Source of the DNA: SAR324 cluster bacterium
GTDB taxonomy: Bacteria; SAR324; XYD2-FULL-50-16
DNA length: 64,000 nucleotides
Reading direction: 5' to 3'
Assembly (NCBI GenBank): GCA_028282885.1
Contig: JANQGX010000047.1
Location: 1 to 64,000, forward strand
Part shown: piece after piece, positions 1 through 10,083 of the stretch
Numbering within the stretch: position 1 is the first letter of the stretch
Layout of the letters: each line of letters begins with the position of its first letter
The notes under the pieces: model-generated
Told to the model about the DNA's origin: nothing
The model's database searches: none
The model's input: the letters and a program-made list of their open reading frames with translations, nothing else
Translations under genes and position numbers: made by a program

Positions 1-3000
1 AATCTTGCTTTCCACCCGATGCTTCCAGACGGCTTCGATCTTCCAGTCAATGAGCTCCCTCAGCTCTTTGGAAAAGAGTTTCCTGCCCCATGACTTAAGG
101 CCCAGCTTTTTCTCGATCTCATGCTTGCGGGTATGATCGCAGTAATAGAACCATTCTGTAACGGGAGAAACCTTAGCGATGATGCCCCGCTGACCGAAGA
201 GCCGGATCAGTTCGTCCACGGCAAAGTCGTCGCGGCGGACATAGATCTCACCCACAATCAGCACTTTGGGGGTATCCTTCACCTTCTGCTTGAGAGGGAT
301 CTTGGCAAGCTCATCCGCAATCTTCTCCAATGCAGGCAACATCTTGGGATTGGGATCTTCCGCCACATCGACCAGCTCATGCCAGAGTTCATCATACCTC
401 ATGATGGCAGCCTCCGGATCTTCTGCACAGGCCCTGAGGGTGGTTTCGATGTCTTTCATGTAGTCCGCAATCACCGCTCCCCACCAGATTCGTTTACTGA
501 TGCCCGGTCCCAGTTCGTTATAGGAGTTATCCGAACTGAGGGTCATGATCAGGGCATTGTCAATCTCCAGATCCTTAAACAGGTTTTCGTAGAAGATATA
601 GTACTGTCCGGTTCTGCAGGGGCCTGTGGTGATCGGGACAAAGACGATATAGGTCGTATCCTTGTCATACTTCTCCGATGCGAAGTACTTCAAGGCCGAT
701 CCCAGCACCAGTTGTGAAGGCAGACATTCCTTACCCGACATATAATTGCGCGCGAGTTGCAGGGTATATACATCGGGCAGCGGCATGGCTTCGGCGCTGA
801 TACCGACACTCCTGACAATGGCCGCCACGAACTCCGTGGAGAGTCTTCCCATGTTAGCCAGCAAAAGCTTGATCTTGGGATTATCAAATACCTCGATCCG
901 TTCATTGGTGTTGACGTTCATGAGGTGGATCTTCTCCTTGCCGTCGTTGATGAATCTCAGGCCGTTGTCGAAGCGGTCCTTCTCGTCATCATCAAACTTG
1001 GAGCGATAGCCCTCGATAATATCCAGGAAAGCTTCGATCCGGGTATCGATTCCGGCGTCGGCGGAGTGGGAATCCAGTTCAAGCACGAGGAACGGTTTGG
1101 TCCCCATGATCCACTTGATATAGTGGAGCATGAAAGAGTCCGGCGCACAGGAGAAATTGGAGATGAAGGTTACATAGATATTGTCCTCGCCCTTGACCAT
1201 GACTCCGGCCTTCATATCCTGCTGACCGTAATACCAGTACATGTTGTCGAAGATCTCTTTATCCTCGAAGGGCAGCATGTCAAAGGGGATAATGGAATAG
1301 CCGCGGCTGGTGAACTTGAGCGGGATTCCCATATTGGCGTCCCTGGTGAATGCATTGTAGGGACGGCCCAGCAAGGCGATAACCGGTTGTTCGGCTTTTC
1401 TGGCCCTTTCCAAAGCTTCCTGGCCCACTTCACGGTATTTTTTCCAGAATTCCAGTTGTTTCTGATGGGCAATCTCAAACGCCCTTGTAGCCTCGCGTCT
1501 GGAAACACCGAGCTGCTCTCCCATTTCGATGAAAGATTCGATGGCCCGACTGGTCCCGTAGTTGAAACTGATAATGGGCTTGAGCAACCTGCTTTCCTCT
1601 ATTTCCGGGAAGGCCTTTTCGATGTAGTAGGGCAGCGATTGGGTAATCGGACAGGTATTGGCGTGCCCGTGCTCTTCGTAGCTTTCCAGGTCCCGGAAGT
1701 GCGGCACGAAGATATATTCGGTGCCCGCGTTAATGGTGTCCTGGACTGCTCCATGGGCGATTTCCGCAGGGAAGCAATAGGCGCCTTCGGTCCTGGCAAT
1801 GCCCTCGTGACAGACCTCCGTCGATAGTTTGACTTCTATTCCCAGGTTGTGGAAGAACCACGAATAGAGAGGCCACAGGGTATAAACCGAGAAAGCCCGG
1901 GGAATCCCGACGGTGAAATCCTTCTTCTTCTCCAGGGTTTCCGGATCCGGGGCAAACTCATTGAAGAGCATCTCGTCCCGGACATCGATGTAATTGAAGA
2001 TTTTGGTTTCGTCGATGGTCTTCTTTTTACGCTTGTTGGTGTAGCGATCGCATCTTCCGCCGAACATGTAGCGTCGGTTATTCACCTCCATCACCTTGAT
2101 GGGGCAATAATTCTCACATTGCTTGCAGGTGACAACCTTCTTATAGATAATATCGGTCTCGATGATCCTGTCGATCTCGAATTCGGCTTTCTCTATCAAA
2201 CCTTTTTCCAGCTTCTCCTTGGCCAGCAGACCGACGCCGAAGCAGCCCAATAATTCCGGTTCAGGCGGAACAGTGATATTCCTGTCCAACAGCATGGCAA
2301 AGGCCAGTGGCACCGCCTTGTTTTTTGCAACACCGCCCTGCAACAGAATATCATTACCAAGAGTTCGATTTCCCACCACCCGGTTGAGGTAGTTGGAGAC
2401 AACGGATGTTACAATTCCGGCAGTGATGTCCTCACGGGTTGCGCCTAACTGGATGGCTTTTCTGATATCGGAATTGATAAATGCGGAGCAGTGTTCGCCG
2501 AATTTTAAGGGGCTTTCGGCCTGAATGGCAACATCACCGATCTCCCAGGCATGTTCGATGTTCAGGTCGCCGGAAGCGGATTCTTCGAGGAAGGACCCCG
2601 TACCGGCCGAGCAAGCCTCGTTCATGGCGTAGTCGATGGGAACTTTATTCTTAAGCAGGACATATTTGGCATCCTGTCCCCCGATTTCGAAAATGGTGTC
2701 CACATCCCCGTAAAAGAAGGTGGTTCCATAGGCGTGGGCAATGATTTCGTTATAAACCGCCGGCGTTTCCAGGAAAACCCCCAGGATCTCCCGCGATGAA
2801 CCGGTTGTGGAGGCCAGACTGATCTTTATTTTCGCGTCACCGATAACTTCCTTGATCTGGCTTTTCACCTCCACCAGGCATTTTTTAAGAGCCTTGACCG
2901 GATCCCCGTGGGTTCTTCCGTAGTGGGAAGCAACAATCTCATCGGTCTCAATGTCAATAAGGGCAACCTTGGTGGTGGTTGATCCCCCATCCACACCCAG

Positions 3001-3894
3001 GATGTATTCCCGGCCTGCCTGGACGGTTCCTCTCCTGGAATCCAGGTAGCGGACTTTGTCTTCAACCGTTTTTAAACTTTTGTAGCGTCCGAAATCTATT
3101 TTATTGGGTTTGAAGAGTTCTTCGGTTGAAGGTAATTCGCTTCCCGAGGTTTGGGCCATGAGGGCCGCACCATATGCCTCAAAATAGGGGGCTTCTTCAG
3201 GGACGATAAATTCGACTTCCGGAAGTTTCTCTTTGACAAATTTGTTAATGTAACTGTTGCGAGTCACACCACCTGCCAACATCACTTTGCCTTCCTTGAC
3301 CTTTGCACGCTTCAGGAAATCCACCACCTTGGTGGCCATGACATCACTCAGCGAAAGGACGATGTCCTCCTTGGTCGCCTCACCCTTGTTCATCTTGTGG
3401 GTGCAATCACTCTTCATAAAGACCGAACACCGCGACGAAAGCGGGTGCACCTTGCATCCCTCCGGCAGGTCCCTGGCGTCTTCCAGGACCATATCCATAC
3501 GACCCAGTTGCTGTTTGAAAAACTCACCGGTTCCCGAAGCACATTTATTGCCCGAGTGGCTGGCAACAATCTTGCCCGAGGGATCGATCGTATAGACGAC
3601 AAAGTCTTCTCCCCCGAGAGAGACAACAGCATTGACCTGGTGGTCCAGGCTATTCAGCGCGGCTTCGATACAGATTGATTCAATGACACTATTTACCCGC
3701 AGCAGGTATCTACCACCTGTTCCGGTGACAAGCGTTTGAGTCCCCGCCGGGATATTGGCATTTTTGAGGATCTGTTTCAGGGTTTCCTGAAAGTTGCCTT
3801 CGTGAGCCACAACTTTCTGCAATTCTATACGATTATTCTCAAGCAAAACCACTTTCACGCTTGAGGATCCGATATTTATCCCAAGAGTTTTCAT
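1..3894 (-). CDS. Giant 2-hydroxyacyl-CoA dehydratase activator (tandem BcrAD/BadFG ATPase domains + DUF2229/HgdB-like region), 3' end beyond left edge
   Basis: Reading the minus strand from ATG at 3894 (MKTLGINIGSSSVKVVLLENN...) I sampled most of the frame to base 1 and found no stop. Two ASKHA-type activator segments (ALNSLDHQVNAVVSLGGED...; YILGVDGGSTTTKVALIDIETDE...CSAGTGSFLEESA), then CKQCENYCPIKVMEVNNRRYMFGGRCDRYTNKRK and TYIVFVPITTGPCRTGQYY. Plus-strand ORFs listed here are shadows. Confidence 0.93.
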   Translation of the reverse strand, partial: MKTLGINIGSSSVKVVLLENNRIELQKVVAHEGNFQETLKQILKNANIPAGTQTLVTGTGGRYLLRVNSVIESICIEAALNSLDHQVNAVVSLGGEDFVVYTIDPSGKIVASHSGNKCASGTGEFFKQQLGRMDMVLEDARDLPEGCKVHPLSSRCSVFMKSDCTHKMNKGEATKEDIVLSLSDVMATKVVDFLKRAKVKEGKVMLAGGVTRNSYINKFVKEKLPEVEFIVPEEAPYFEAYGAALMAQTSGSELPSTEELFKPNKIDFGRYKSLKTVEDKVRYLDSRRGTVQAGREYILGVDGGSTTTKVALIDIETDEIVASHYGRTHGDPVKALKKCLVEVKSQIKEVIGDAKIKISLASTTGSSREILGVFLETPAVYNEIIAHAYGTTFFYGDVDTIFEIGGQDAKYVLLKNKVPIDYAMNEACSAGTGSFLEESASGDLNIEHAWEIGDVAIQAESPLKFGEHCSAFINSDIRKAIQLGATREDITAGIVTSVVSNYLNRVVGNRTLGNDILLQGGVAKNKAVPLAFAMLLDRNITVPPEPELLGCFGVGLLAKEKLEKGLIEKAEFEIDRIIETDIIYKKVVTCKQCENYCPIKVMEVNNRRYMFGGRCDRYTNKRKKKTIDETKIFNYIDVRDEMLFNEFAPDPETLEKKKDFTVGIPRAFSVYTLWPLYSWFFHNLGIEVKLSTEVCHEGIARTEGAYCFPAEIAHGAVQDTINAGTEYIFVPHFRDLESYEEHGHANTCPITQSLPYYIEKAFPEIEESRLLKPIISFNYGTSRAIESFIEMGEQLGVSRREATRAFEIAHQKQLEFWKKYREVGQEALERARKAEQPVIALLGRPYNAFTRDANMGIPLKFTSRGYSIIPFDMLPFEDKEIFDNMYWYYGQQDMKAGVMVKGEDNIYVTFISNFSCAPDSFMLHYIKWIMGTKPFLVLELDSHSADAGIDTRIEAFLDIIEGYRSKFDDDEKDRFDNGLRFINDGKEKIHLMNVNTNERIEVFDNPKIKLLLANMGRLSTEFVAAIVRSVGISAEAMPLPDVYTLQLARNYMSGKECLPSQLVLGSALKYFASEKYDKDTTYIVFVPITTGPCRTGQYYIFYENLFKDLEIDNALIMTLSSDNSYNELGPGISKRIWWGAVIADYMKDIETTLRACAEDPEAAIMRYDELWHELVDVAEDPNPKMLPALEKIADELAKIPLKQKVKDTPKVLIVGEIYVRRDDFAVDELIRLFGQRGIIAKVSPVTEWFYYCDHTRKHEIEKKLGLKSWGRKLFSKELRELIDWKIEAVWKHRVESKI

Positions 3895-4647
3895 ACTGGC
3901 TTCTCAATAATTCGATGAACGGTGGAGCAATAGCTTAATAATAACTATATCTTAAATATATATCATCGATCTCCTTTTGCGGAGGAGATTCCTGAATCTC
4001 ATGAACTTTTAACAGAAAAAAGTTGTCGCAGCTCTAATAATAGTGAAATTTCATGGCTGTTTCGACAAACCCGATTTCCCATTAAACGCCTCAGTCTGAA
4101 AAGCTCAACCAGGGGTCTGATGGTTTCCGGATCTTTCGGTGAGCAAAGCGGGTCCATACCAGGCGGGCGCGCATCATCCACTGCAGTTGCTTTTCAGATC
4201 CATTGCCGGCGATGTTTCCGAAGCAGGCTGGGGAAAGCATGACGTCGGACAGGATAAAGAGAGTGCTGAGAGATTCGATAATAAAAACTTGCTTTGTCGA
4301 AGTCAAGCCTTGTTTTCCGTGTCTTATCTGCATGGTCTGATGTTCTTTTTGATCCCAAGGTATCAGAACCCCAATCACACCGGAAAAAAGATATCACTTC
4401 TCAAAATAGTGGTATAAATTGTGAAATTATTTCAGCTAATTATGCGAGTAATGGTGATTCATTGGAAATATCCGTATGGGTTGAAGCAGATGAAAATCGG
4501 TTACTTGAATTGATGTTTCGACGTGGGATTATGAACAGGGTCGGCAGGGGGAGTCATCCGGTTTCAGCTCGAATAACCGGAGACCTTTTTTTCAAACTGT
4601 CCCCGGATTCTTTTTATCATCATGAGCTTACAGGTTCGACATGAACA

Positions 4648-5826
4648 CTAACGGTAAGATTTCTTGTAAATTGAGATGATATCTTCAGTGGTAATCTTTT
4701 TCCGGTCGAGTTTGAATAAAGCTCCCATGGTCTCAAAGGCATTTTCGGCAAATTTAGGAAATTCTTCCTCTTTGATCCCGTAATCGGAAAGTTTCAAATC
4801 CGATACACCACAGGCATCCTGGAGTTCCGCCAAGGCTTCGAGGAACAGATCAGCCCCTTCACGGTCGGCAAGCCCCTCAACCTTTTTGCCCATCGCCCGG
4901 GCCATCAATTTATAGCGTTCCTGATTCACATCTGCAAAAAACTCGAAATAAGCCTTTGAGAGAATGATTAATCCTGCTCCATGGGGCAGATCGGGATAAT
5001 AGGCACTCAGGGCATGTTCCAGGGAATGCTCGGAGGTGACGGAAGATGTTGATTCTACGAAACCCGAGAGGGTATTAGCCAGGGCGACGTTGGTTCTGGC
5101 TTCCAGGTTTGAACCGTCTTCTATGGCCGCGGGCAGGTATTCGGCGATGAGTTCGATGCTTTTCAGGGCATAGCTGTCACTGACCGGTGTCGCAATACTG
5201 GCGATAACGCCTTCGGCGGCATGGAAAAAGGCATCGAATCCCTGGTAAGCAGTCAGATGCTTGGGAATGGTCAGCATCAGTTCCGGGTCAACCACGGACA
5301 ATACCGGGAAGGTTTCCGGGGTGCCAAATCCGATTTTTTCGTTTTTCTCTTCATGGGTGATAACCGTCCAGGGATCGGCTTCCGTACCGGTACCGGCAGT
5401 TGTGGTGATGGCAACTACGGGCAGGGGGCTGTTCTCAAGCGATTTGCCAAGCCCCGACCCACCAAAAATATAATCCCAATAATCCCCGGGATTTGTAGCC
5501 ATCACGGCGATACTCTTGGCAGAATCAATACTGCTGCCTCCCCCCAGGCCCACCACAAAATCGCAATTCTCAGCCTTGGCCAGCGCGGCACCTTCCATTA
5601 CATGTTTTTTGATGGGATTGGGTAGAATCCTGTCAAAAACAACGGAGTCGACATCATTCTCCTTAAGCAGATCGATCGTCCGCTCAAGGTAACCATTTTT
5701 CTTCATCGAGGTACCGCCGGAAATGACAATCAAGGCTTTCCTGCCGGGCAGTTTCTGTTTTTTCAGTTTATTCAGTTTGCCGGGACCAAACAGGATTTTG
5801 GTCGGGATGTAATAATCGAATTTCAT
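4648..5826 (-). CDS. Iron-containing alcohol dehydrogenase
   Basis: MKFDYYIPTKILFGPGKLNKL...GLGGGSSIDSAKSIAVMATNPG...TTAGTGTEADPWTVIT...HGAGLIILSKAYFEFF; Fe-ADH family motifs. Start placed at the internal ATG (5826) rather than the ORF-track start. Confidence 0.93.
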   Translation of the reverse strand: MKFDYYIPTKILFGPGKLNKLKKQKLPGRKALIVISGGTSMKKNGYLERTIDLLKENDVDSVVFDRILPNPIKKHVMEGAALAKAENCDFVVGLGGGSSIDSAKSIAVMATNPGDYWDYIFGGSGLGKSLENSPLPVVAITTTAGTGTEADPWTVITHEEKNEKIGFGTPETFPVLSVVDPELMLTIPKHLTAYQGFDAFFHAAEGVIASIATPVSDSYALKSIELIAEYLPAAIEDGSNLEARTNVALANTLSGFVESTSSVTSEHSLEHALSAYYPDLPHGAGLIILSKAYFEFFADVNQERYKLMARAMGKKVEGLADREGADLFLEALAELQDACGVSDLKLSDYGIKEEEFPKFAENAFETMGALFKLDRKKITTEDIISIYKKSYR

Positions 5827-5953
5827 TGCTTTCCTTATGGTTTGGGGTTTAGCCAATTGAACTTTATTCTACAATAAGAACAGAATACACCATCAGGAAA
5901 TTAATGGAAACAGGGGGAACACAAGACCTGCTTATTTTGATGTTCCCCATTTT

Positions 5954-6560
5954 TCAGGAGGGCTGACGCAGCACTTTCTTGTCTACCTTACCCACGGCAG
6001 TTAAGGGCATCTCATCAATGAGCTCGATGATCTTTGGAACTTCATATAGTGCCATATTGGCCTTGCAGTGTTCCATGATCTTCTCCTCGATCTCCTTCTT
6101 ATCCCTCTCTTTTGCCTGGGGAACAAGGGCGGTGACTACCTTAACCAGCTCGCTGCCGGGTCGTTCCGAATTGGGGATTCCGATCACGGCACAGAATTCC
6201 ACCTCCCCGATTTTGTAGATGGATTCTTCCACCTGTTTGGAACAGACGTTATAACCGCCCACCAGCAGTATGTTTGAGTCGTTTGGCCAGGAACTGTTTT
6301 AGCGGGGAGAGATAATCCACGATATTGGTGGCGATAACGTGCTTTAATTCGGGAACATCTTCGTGGATCTTCATGAATCGTTCCTGGAAAAGAATGTCCA
6401 GGGTTACCAGAAAGGTCGCACCGGAATCATTTAAAAAAATTACTGCCGCTTCATCATATAGGGGGCACAATGACAAACTGATTTGTCGGGTTTCGAGATA
6501 TGCCGGGATTGAAACGGGAATGACCCCGTTTATCGGCATCACTGCCTTTTGATGAACAAT
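5954..6560 (-). pseudogene. Acyl-CoA synthetase (AMP-forming) remnant: N-terminal fragment fused out of frame to C-terminal fragment, core deleted
   Basis: ORF 6249..6542 reads ...FLNDSGATFLVTLDILFQERFMKIHEDVPELKHVIATNIVDYLSPLKQFLAKRLKH; ORF 5954..6262 reads GGYNVCSKQVEESIYKIGEVEFCAVIGIP...VPKIIELIDEMPLTAVGKVDKKVLRQ (AMP-binding C-terminal domain). The two frames overlap and the TSGTTG core is absent. Confidence 0.85.
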
Positions 6561-6587
6561 GCAAGTGGGGTAATTTACCGATCGGTC

Positions 6588-7727
6588 TCAGCTATGGGAA
6601 ATGAAGTTCAGATAATTCATTCTATCAATCACTGTGAACTCCGCTTCGGGGTAGCTTTTATTCCATGCAGGGGGAGTCTTGGTTTTCTTTCTGTTTTGCC
6701 ATTTAAACTCATAAGCGTAAAGTCTCCCCCCTCTCTCCTCAACCAGATCAATTTCCTGCTGATCGTAGGTCCTCCAAAAATATGAATTGCTGTAAGCCAG
6801 GCTGTATTCCATCCGTTTTTGCCTCTCGGATAACAAGTAGTTCTCCCAGATTTCTCCAACATCATTCCGGAGCGTTAACGGATTAAAATTATTAATCAAC
6901 GCATTTCTGATACCGTTATCGATGAAATAATAGCGGTTGCTCTTGCTAATCTCTTTTCGGAGATTTCTGCTGAAGCCTTGTCTTTTACAAATTACAAACG
7001 TTTTTGCGAGTAAATCGAGATATTTGTCCACTGTATTCTTGCTCATGGAAAGCTGGGCTCCCAGTTCATTGGTGGAAACCTCTTTTCCTATTTGAAATGC
7101 GAGTAAGCGTAAAAGCCGATCTATCTTTTCGGCATGTCTTATGCCTTCCAAGGCAAGAATGTCCTTAAGCAAATAGGATTGCACAATTTCCCTCAGATAG
7201 TTTTCTCTATACCTGATGTCGGGATTGGTTATGATTTCGGGATAAGATCCATAGATTAATCGGGACTCCAAGTTGGCCCTTGTGTCTAGGCGTTTTTTTG
7301 TTGTGCCGATTTCCATTTGGGATAGGGGAAAAAGCTTCAGGGTGGTTTTCCTTCCGGTCAGAGGTTCGCCGATATCTTTGGCCAGATCAAATGACGAAGA
7401 TCCTGTTGCTATTATCTTGATCTGCGGAATGTGATCGACAATCAGTTTCAGATTTAATCCGATTTGCTTGATGTACTGCGCCTCATCAATCACCAACAAT
7501 TCGTGTTGACCCACAAAATCCTTTAAGACCTGAATGGACTGGCTTTCAAGATATTCCCTGACAAAAAAGTCATCACCACTGACAAACAAGGCCTTCTGAT
7601 CCCGGTCCTTCAAAAATTGATTCAGCAAAGTGGTCTTCCCAACCCTGCGAGCTCCATAAATCACCACTACCTTTCCGGGCTGTATGAGTCGATGAAGATT
7701 CTCCAGGTGTTGTTGGTGAATATACAT
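6588..7727 (-). CDS. AAA_14/DUF4143-type ATPase
   Basis: GARRVGKTTLLNQFL Walker A, LLVIDEAQYI Walker B, GSSSFDLAKDIGEPLTGRKTTLKLFPLS, C-terminal nuclease-like WRTYDQQEIDLVEERGGRLYAYEFKW. Confidence 0.9.
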   Translation of the reverse strand: MYIHQQHLENLHRLIQPGKVVVIYGARRVGKTTLLNQFLKDRDQKALFVSGDDFFVREYLESQSIQVLKDFVGQHELLVIDEAQYIKQIGLNLKLIVDHIPQIKIIATGSSSFDLAKDIGEPLTGRKTTLKLFPLSQMEIGTTKKRLDTRANLESRLIYGSYPEIITNPDIRYRENYLREIVQSYLLKDILALEGIRHAEKIDRLLRLLAFQIGKEVSTNELGAQLSMSKNTVDKYLDLLAKTFVICKRQGFSRNLRKEISKSNRYYFIDNGIRNALINNFNPLTLRNDVGEIWENYLLSERQKRMEYSLAYSNSYFWRTYDQQEIDLVEERGGRLYAYEFKWQNRKKTKTPPAWNKSYPEAEFTVIDRMNYLNFISHS

Positions 7728-8138
7728 AGTTGGAATTGGGTCAGTAAAAAGTTAAAATTTACGTTAATTTGGTCAATATAGTGACAAATTTTCAGAAAAC
7801 AGGGTCTCTGTCAAGAAATTACAAAACGTTTCTTTTATTTTGATTTTGCAATGACAAGGGATTGAATGGAAATCAGAATTAGTTGAGAAATCCGGATATA
7901 GGATGGTTTGAAAACAACCGGGAAAGCTGGATTATCGATGAGTTTTAGCAATACGACGAATTACAGCGAGTTCCGGAGGTCGCGTTGCTAATGAGGGAGA
8001 AAGCCGGATTAACGGGGTGCACCTGAATCAATGGATGTATTCACTGATGTGGTGTTTGGCAGCAATTACCCAGAAGCAGCGTAAATTTCCGTGCACCCCA
8101 GTTTGAGGACTAGTTCCAATGGCCTCGGTCAGGATTTT

Positions 8139-9788
8139 CTATTCTATTGTAATTCTGTACCTGGGAACCTGGAGGACGTCATAACCGATGATGACGAATC
8201 CTCCGCTGATTGTGGAGCTGCCCTTTATATCGGCAACGGATCGGGCAATGCTTAACCTCTCCGATGTTTGGACGCCCTCCAACCGGCTGTTGACACTGGC
8301 TTTGGATACCCAGTTGCCCATGCTCAGCTTGGTAGTGGTCAGAAAATGCTTTATATTCGGGATCAGTTCAGCGATATCCGGGACCGGTGTCGAATTGGGA
8401 TAAAACACAAAATGAGCTTCTGAAATCAAGCTGTCCGTGCCAGGGTCGACAGGATAGACACGAAATGAGTTGATTCCGTGGGAATCTGCAATTGAGATGA
8501 GTTTGTCATCGGTCAATTGTGTTAGGGTAAGACTGGTATTCTCCTGAATGGTCTCGTTTGGATACCCCCAGAGCTTCCTCTGTCTTTTAGGAGAAAGGGC
8601 GCCGATTTCCTGAAAGACGAAGAAACGGCCTGTGCCGTCTATAGTTGCATGTTTTGAATTGGGATAAAAGGCGAAAGCCCCTTCCTCCGGAATGTAATAT
8701 CGCTCGCAATTCAGGATAACATAATGCGTGAACAGTTCGGCTGCTCTCTTTTTGTCTTCGGGTGACATCTCCTTCCAGAGATATCTCGTCATCAGTCTCA
8801 AACTCTTTACCGTGTCGAGATTCCAGCCGTGCACCAGTTCAAGATTTTCATCCGGGGGAGGGGGGTCGGCCAGCTTTTCCAGGGCTGATGCTACAAGCCG
8901 GTCAACATATCTCAAGGGAAATTCCTCATGGACATTATTTCCGTCCCGATCCTTGAAGGCTTTGAGAATCGATGAGGTATTGCTCAGATCCTTCTTGAGC
9001 AGTTTTCCGGACTTCGATTTTGGACCCCAGAGTCCGGTTTCAGGATCCTGGAAATCATAGAACCACTGCAACAGTGTTTTTTTCCACTCCGGCGAAAAAT
9101 AGTAGAGCTTATGTTTTTCAATCAGGTTTTCTACATATCGAGGATTGTATTTGATGCTGTCCCGAGCCAAGCCGAGGAGTTCCCGGGCATTCTCAAAGTT
9201 GGTCTGGGGAAGTTTTGAGCCGATCGGTCCTACAGTCGATATGTCATTCAAATAGGCCAACAGTTTTGACGGAGAGTTTATTTCATCCAGGTAATTCAAA
9301 CGATACTTGAGCTTGACCGGTATGGATAACTCCTCGGCCAGCTTTTCAATATGACTCAAAACGTTATTAGTGGGGGCGTGATAGACACAATAGGGAAAGG
9401 CATCATCTATGAAAGCACCGGTTTTCGGATTTTGCAGATTCAGATAAAACTCCAGTTCCTCTTCAGTGCTGGAAAAGGTAGGGATCTTGATGAGGTTCTC
9501 CCGGGATTTTAATTGTTCATAGTACTGATCGAGCATTGCCATCGATTTTCGGTAGTGACCCTTGTCCAACAGATAGGCAATTCCCAGCAATTTAAATTCA
9601 AAGTCTGCCATATAATAATTCTGTTCCTGCAGCGTCCGGTTCATTTTGAACATCACCTTAATCCGTGATTTGACTTTGTTTACCTGCGCAAACACTCCCA
9701 AACCCAATGCCAGGATGATCAATAGAACAAGCAGCAAAACACGCATTTTCGTTATTCTTACTTTGCTTCCAAAAAGTGTACTTCTCAT
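8139..9788 (-). CDS. Uncharacterised protein with N-terminal TM helix; possible alpha/alpha-toroid-like helical repeats
   Basis: 549-codon ORF; hydrophobic MRVLLLVLLIILALGLGVFA N-terminus; repeated motifs FYLNLQNPKTGAFIDDAF and FYDFQDPETGLWGP. Start codon uncertain (9833, 9788 or 9747). Confidence 0.75.
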   Translation of the reverse strand: MRSTLFGSKVRITKMRVLLLVLLIILALGLGVFAQVNKVKSRIKVMFKMNRTLQEQNYYMADFEFKLLGIAYLLDKGHYRKSMAMLDQYYEQLKSRENLIKIPTFSSTEEELEFYLNLQNPKTGAFIDDAFPYCVYHAPTNNVLSHIEKLAEELSIPVKLKYRLNYLDEINSPSKLLAYLNDISTVGPIGSKLPQTNFENARELLGLARDSIKYNPRYVENLIEKHKLYYFSPEWKKTLLQWFYDFQDPETGLWGPKSKSGKLLKKDLSNTSSILKAFKDRDGNNVHEEFPLRYVDRLVASALEKLADPPPPDENLELVHGWNLDTVKSLRLMTRYLWKEMSPEDKKRAAELFTHYVILNCERYYIPEEGAFAFYPNSKHATIDGTGRFFVFQEIGALSPKRQRKLWGYPNETIQENTSLTLTQLTDDKLISIADSHGINSFRVYPVDPGTDSLISEAHFVFYPNSTPVPDIAELIPNIKHFLTTTKLSMGNWVSKASVNSRLEGVQTSERLSIARSVADIKGSSTISGGFVIIGYDVLQVPRYRITIE

Positions 9789-10083
9789 GATAATACCTTG
9801 TGTTGATGATTGATTCGATTGACAAAAATCCATCGCCGATCAGGGAGACCTGTAGGTTTCTCCAATGACGACAGAGCACAAACAGGTGCGTTTGATTTAT
9901 GATAATCATGTAGTCAGCACGGGATGAAAGGGCTTTGTCCTGAGCGGAACCGTTTTGTCATGAGTGGTACTGAAAAGGGAGAGGGAGTCATGAATGGGAC
10001 AGGACTTGTCCCGAGCGGGTAGAGAGCGGGTTTTGATTTGCAATCCCTTCGACTTGTTAAGCTTGAATAAAGGAGCTTCGGTG

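Noticed and set aside
121-3678. Plus-strand ORFs such as 757..1827 (356 aa), 1849..2253 and 3151..3678
   Set aside because: They lie antisense in register to the open activator frame; their translations show no recognisable domains.
4015-4644. Short overlapping ORFs on both strands (e.g. 4091..4378 -, 4294..4644 +)
   Set aside because: No recognisable family and mutually overlapping frames. Possibly a decayed gene or transposase remnant, but not supportable by eye.
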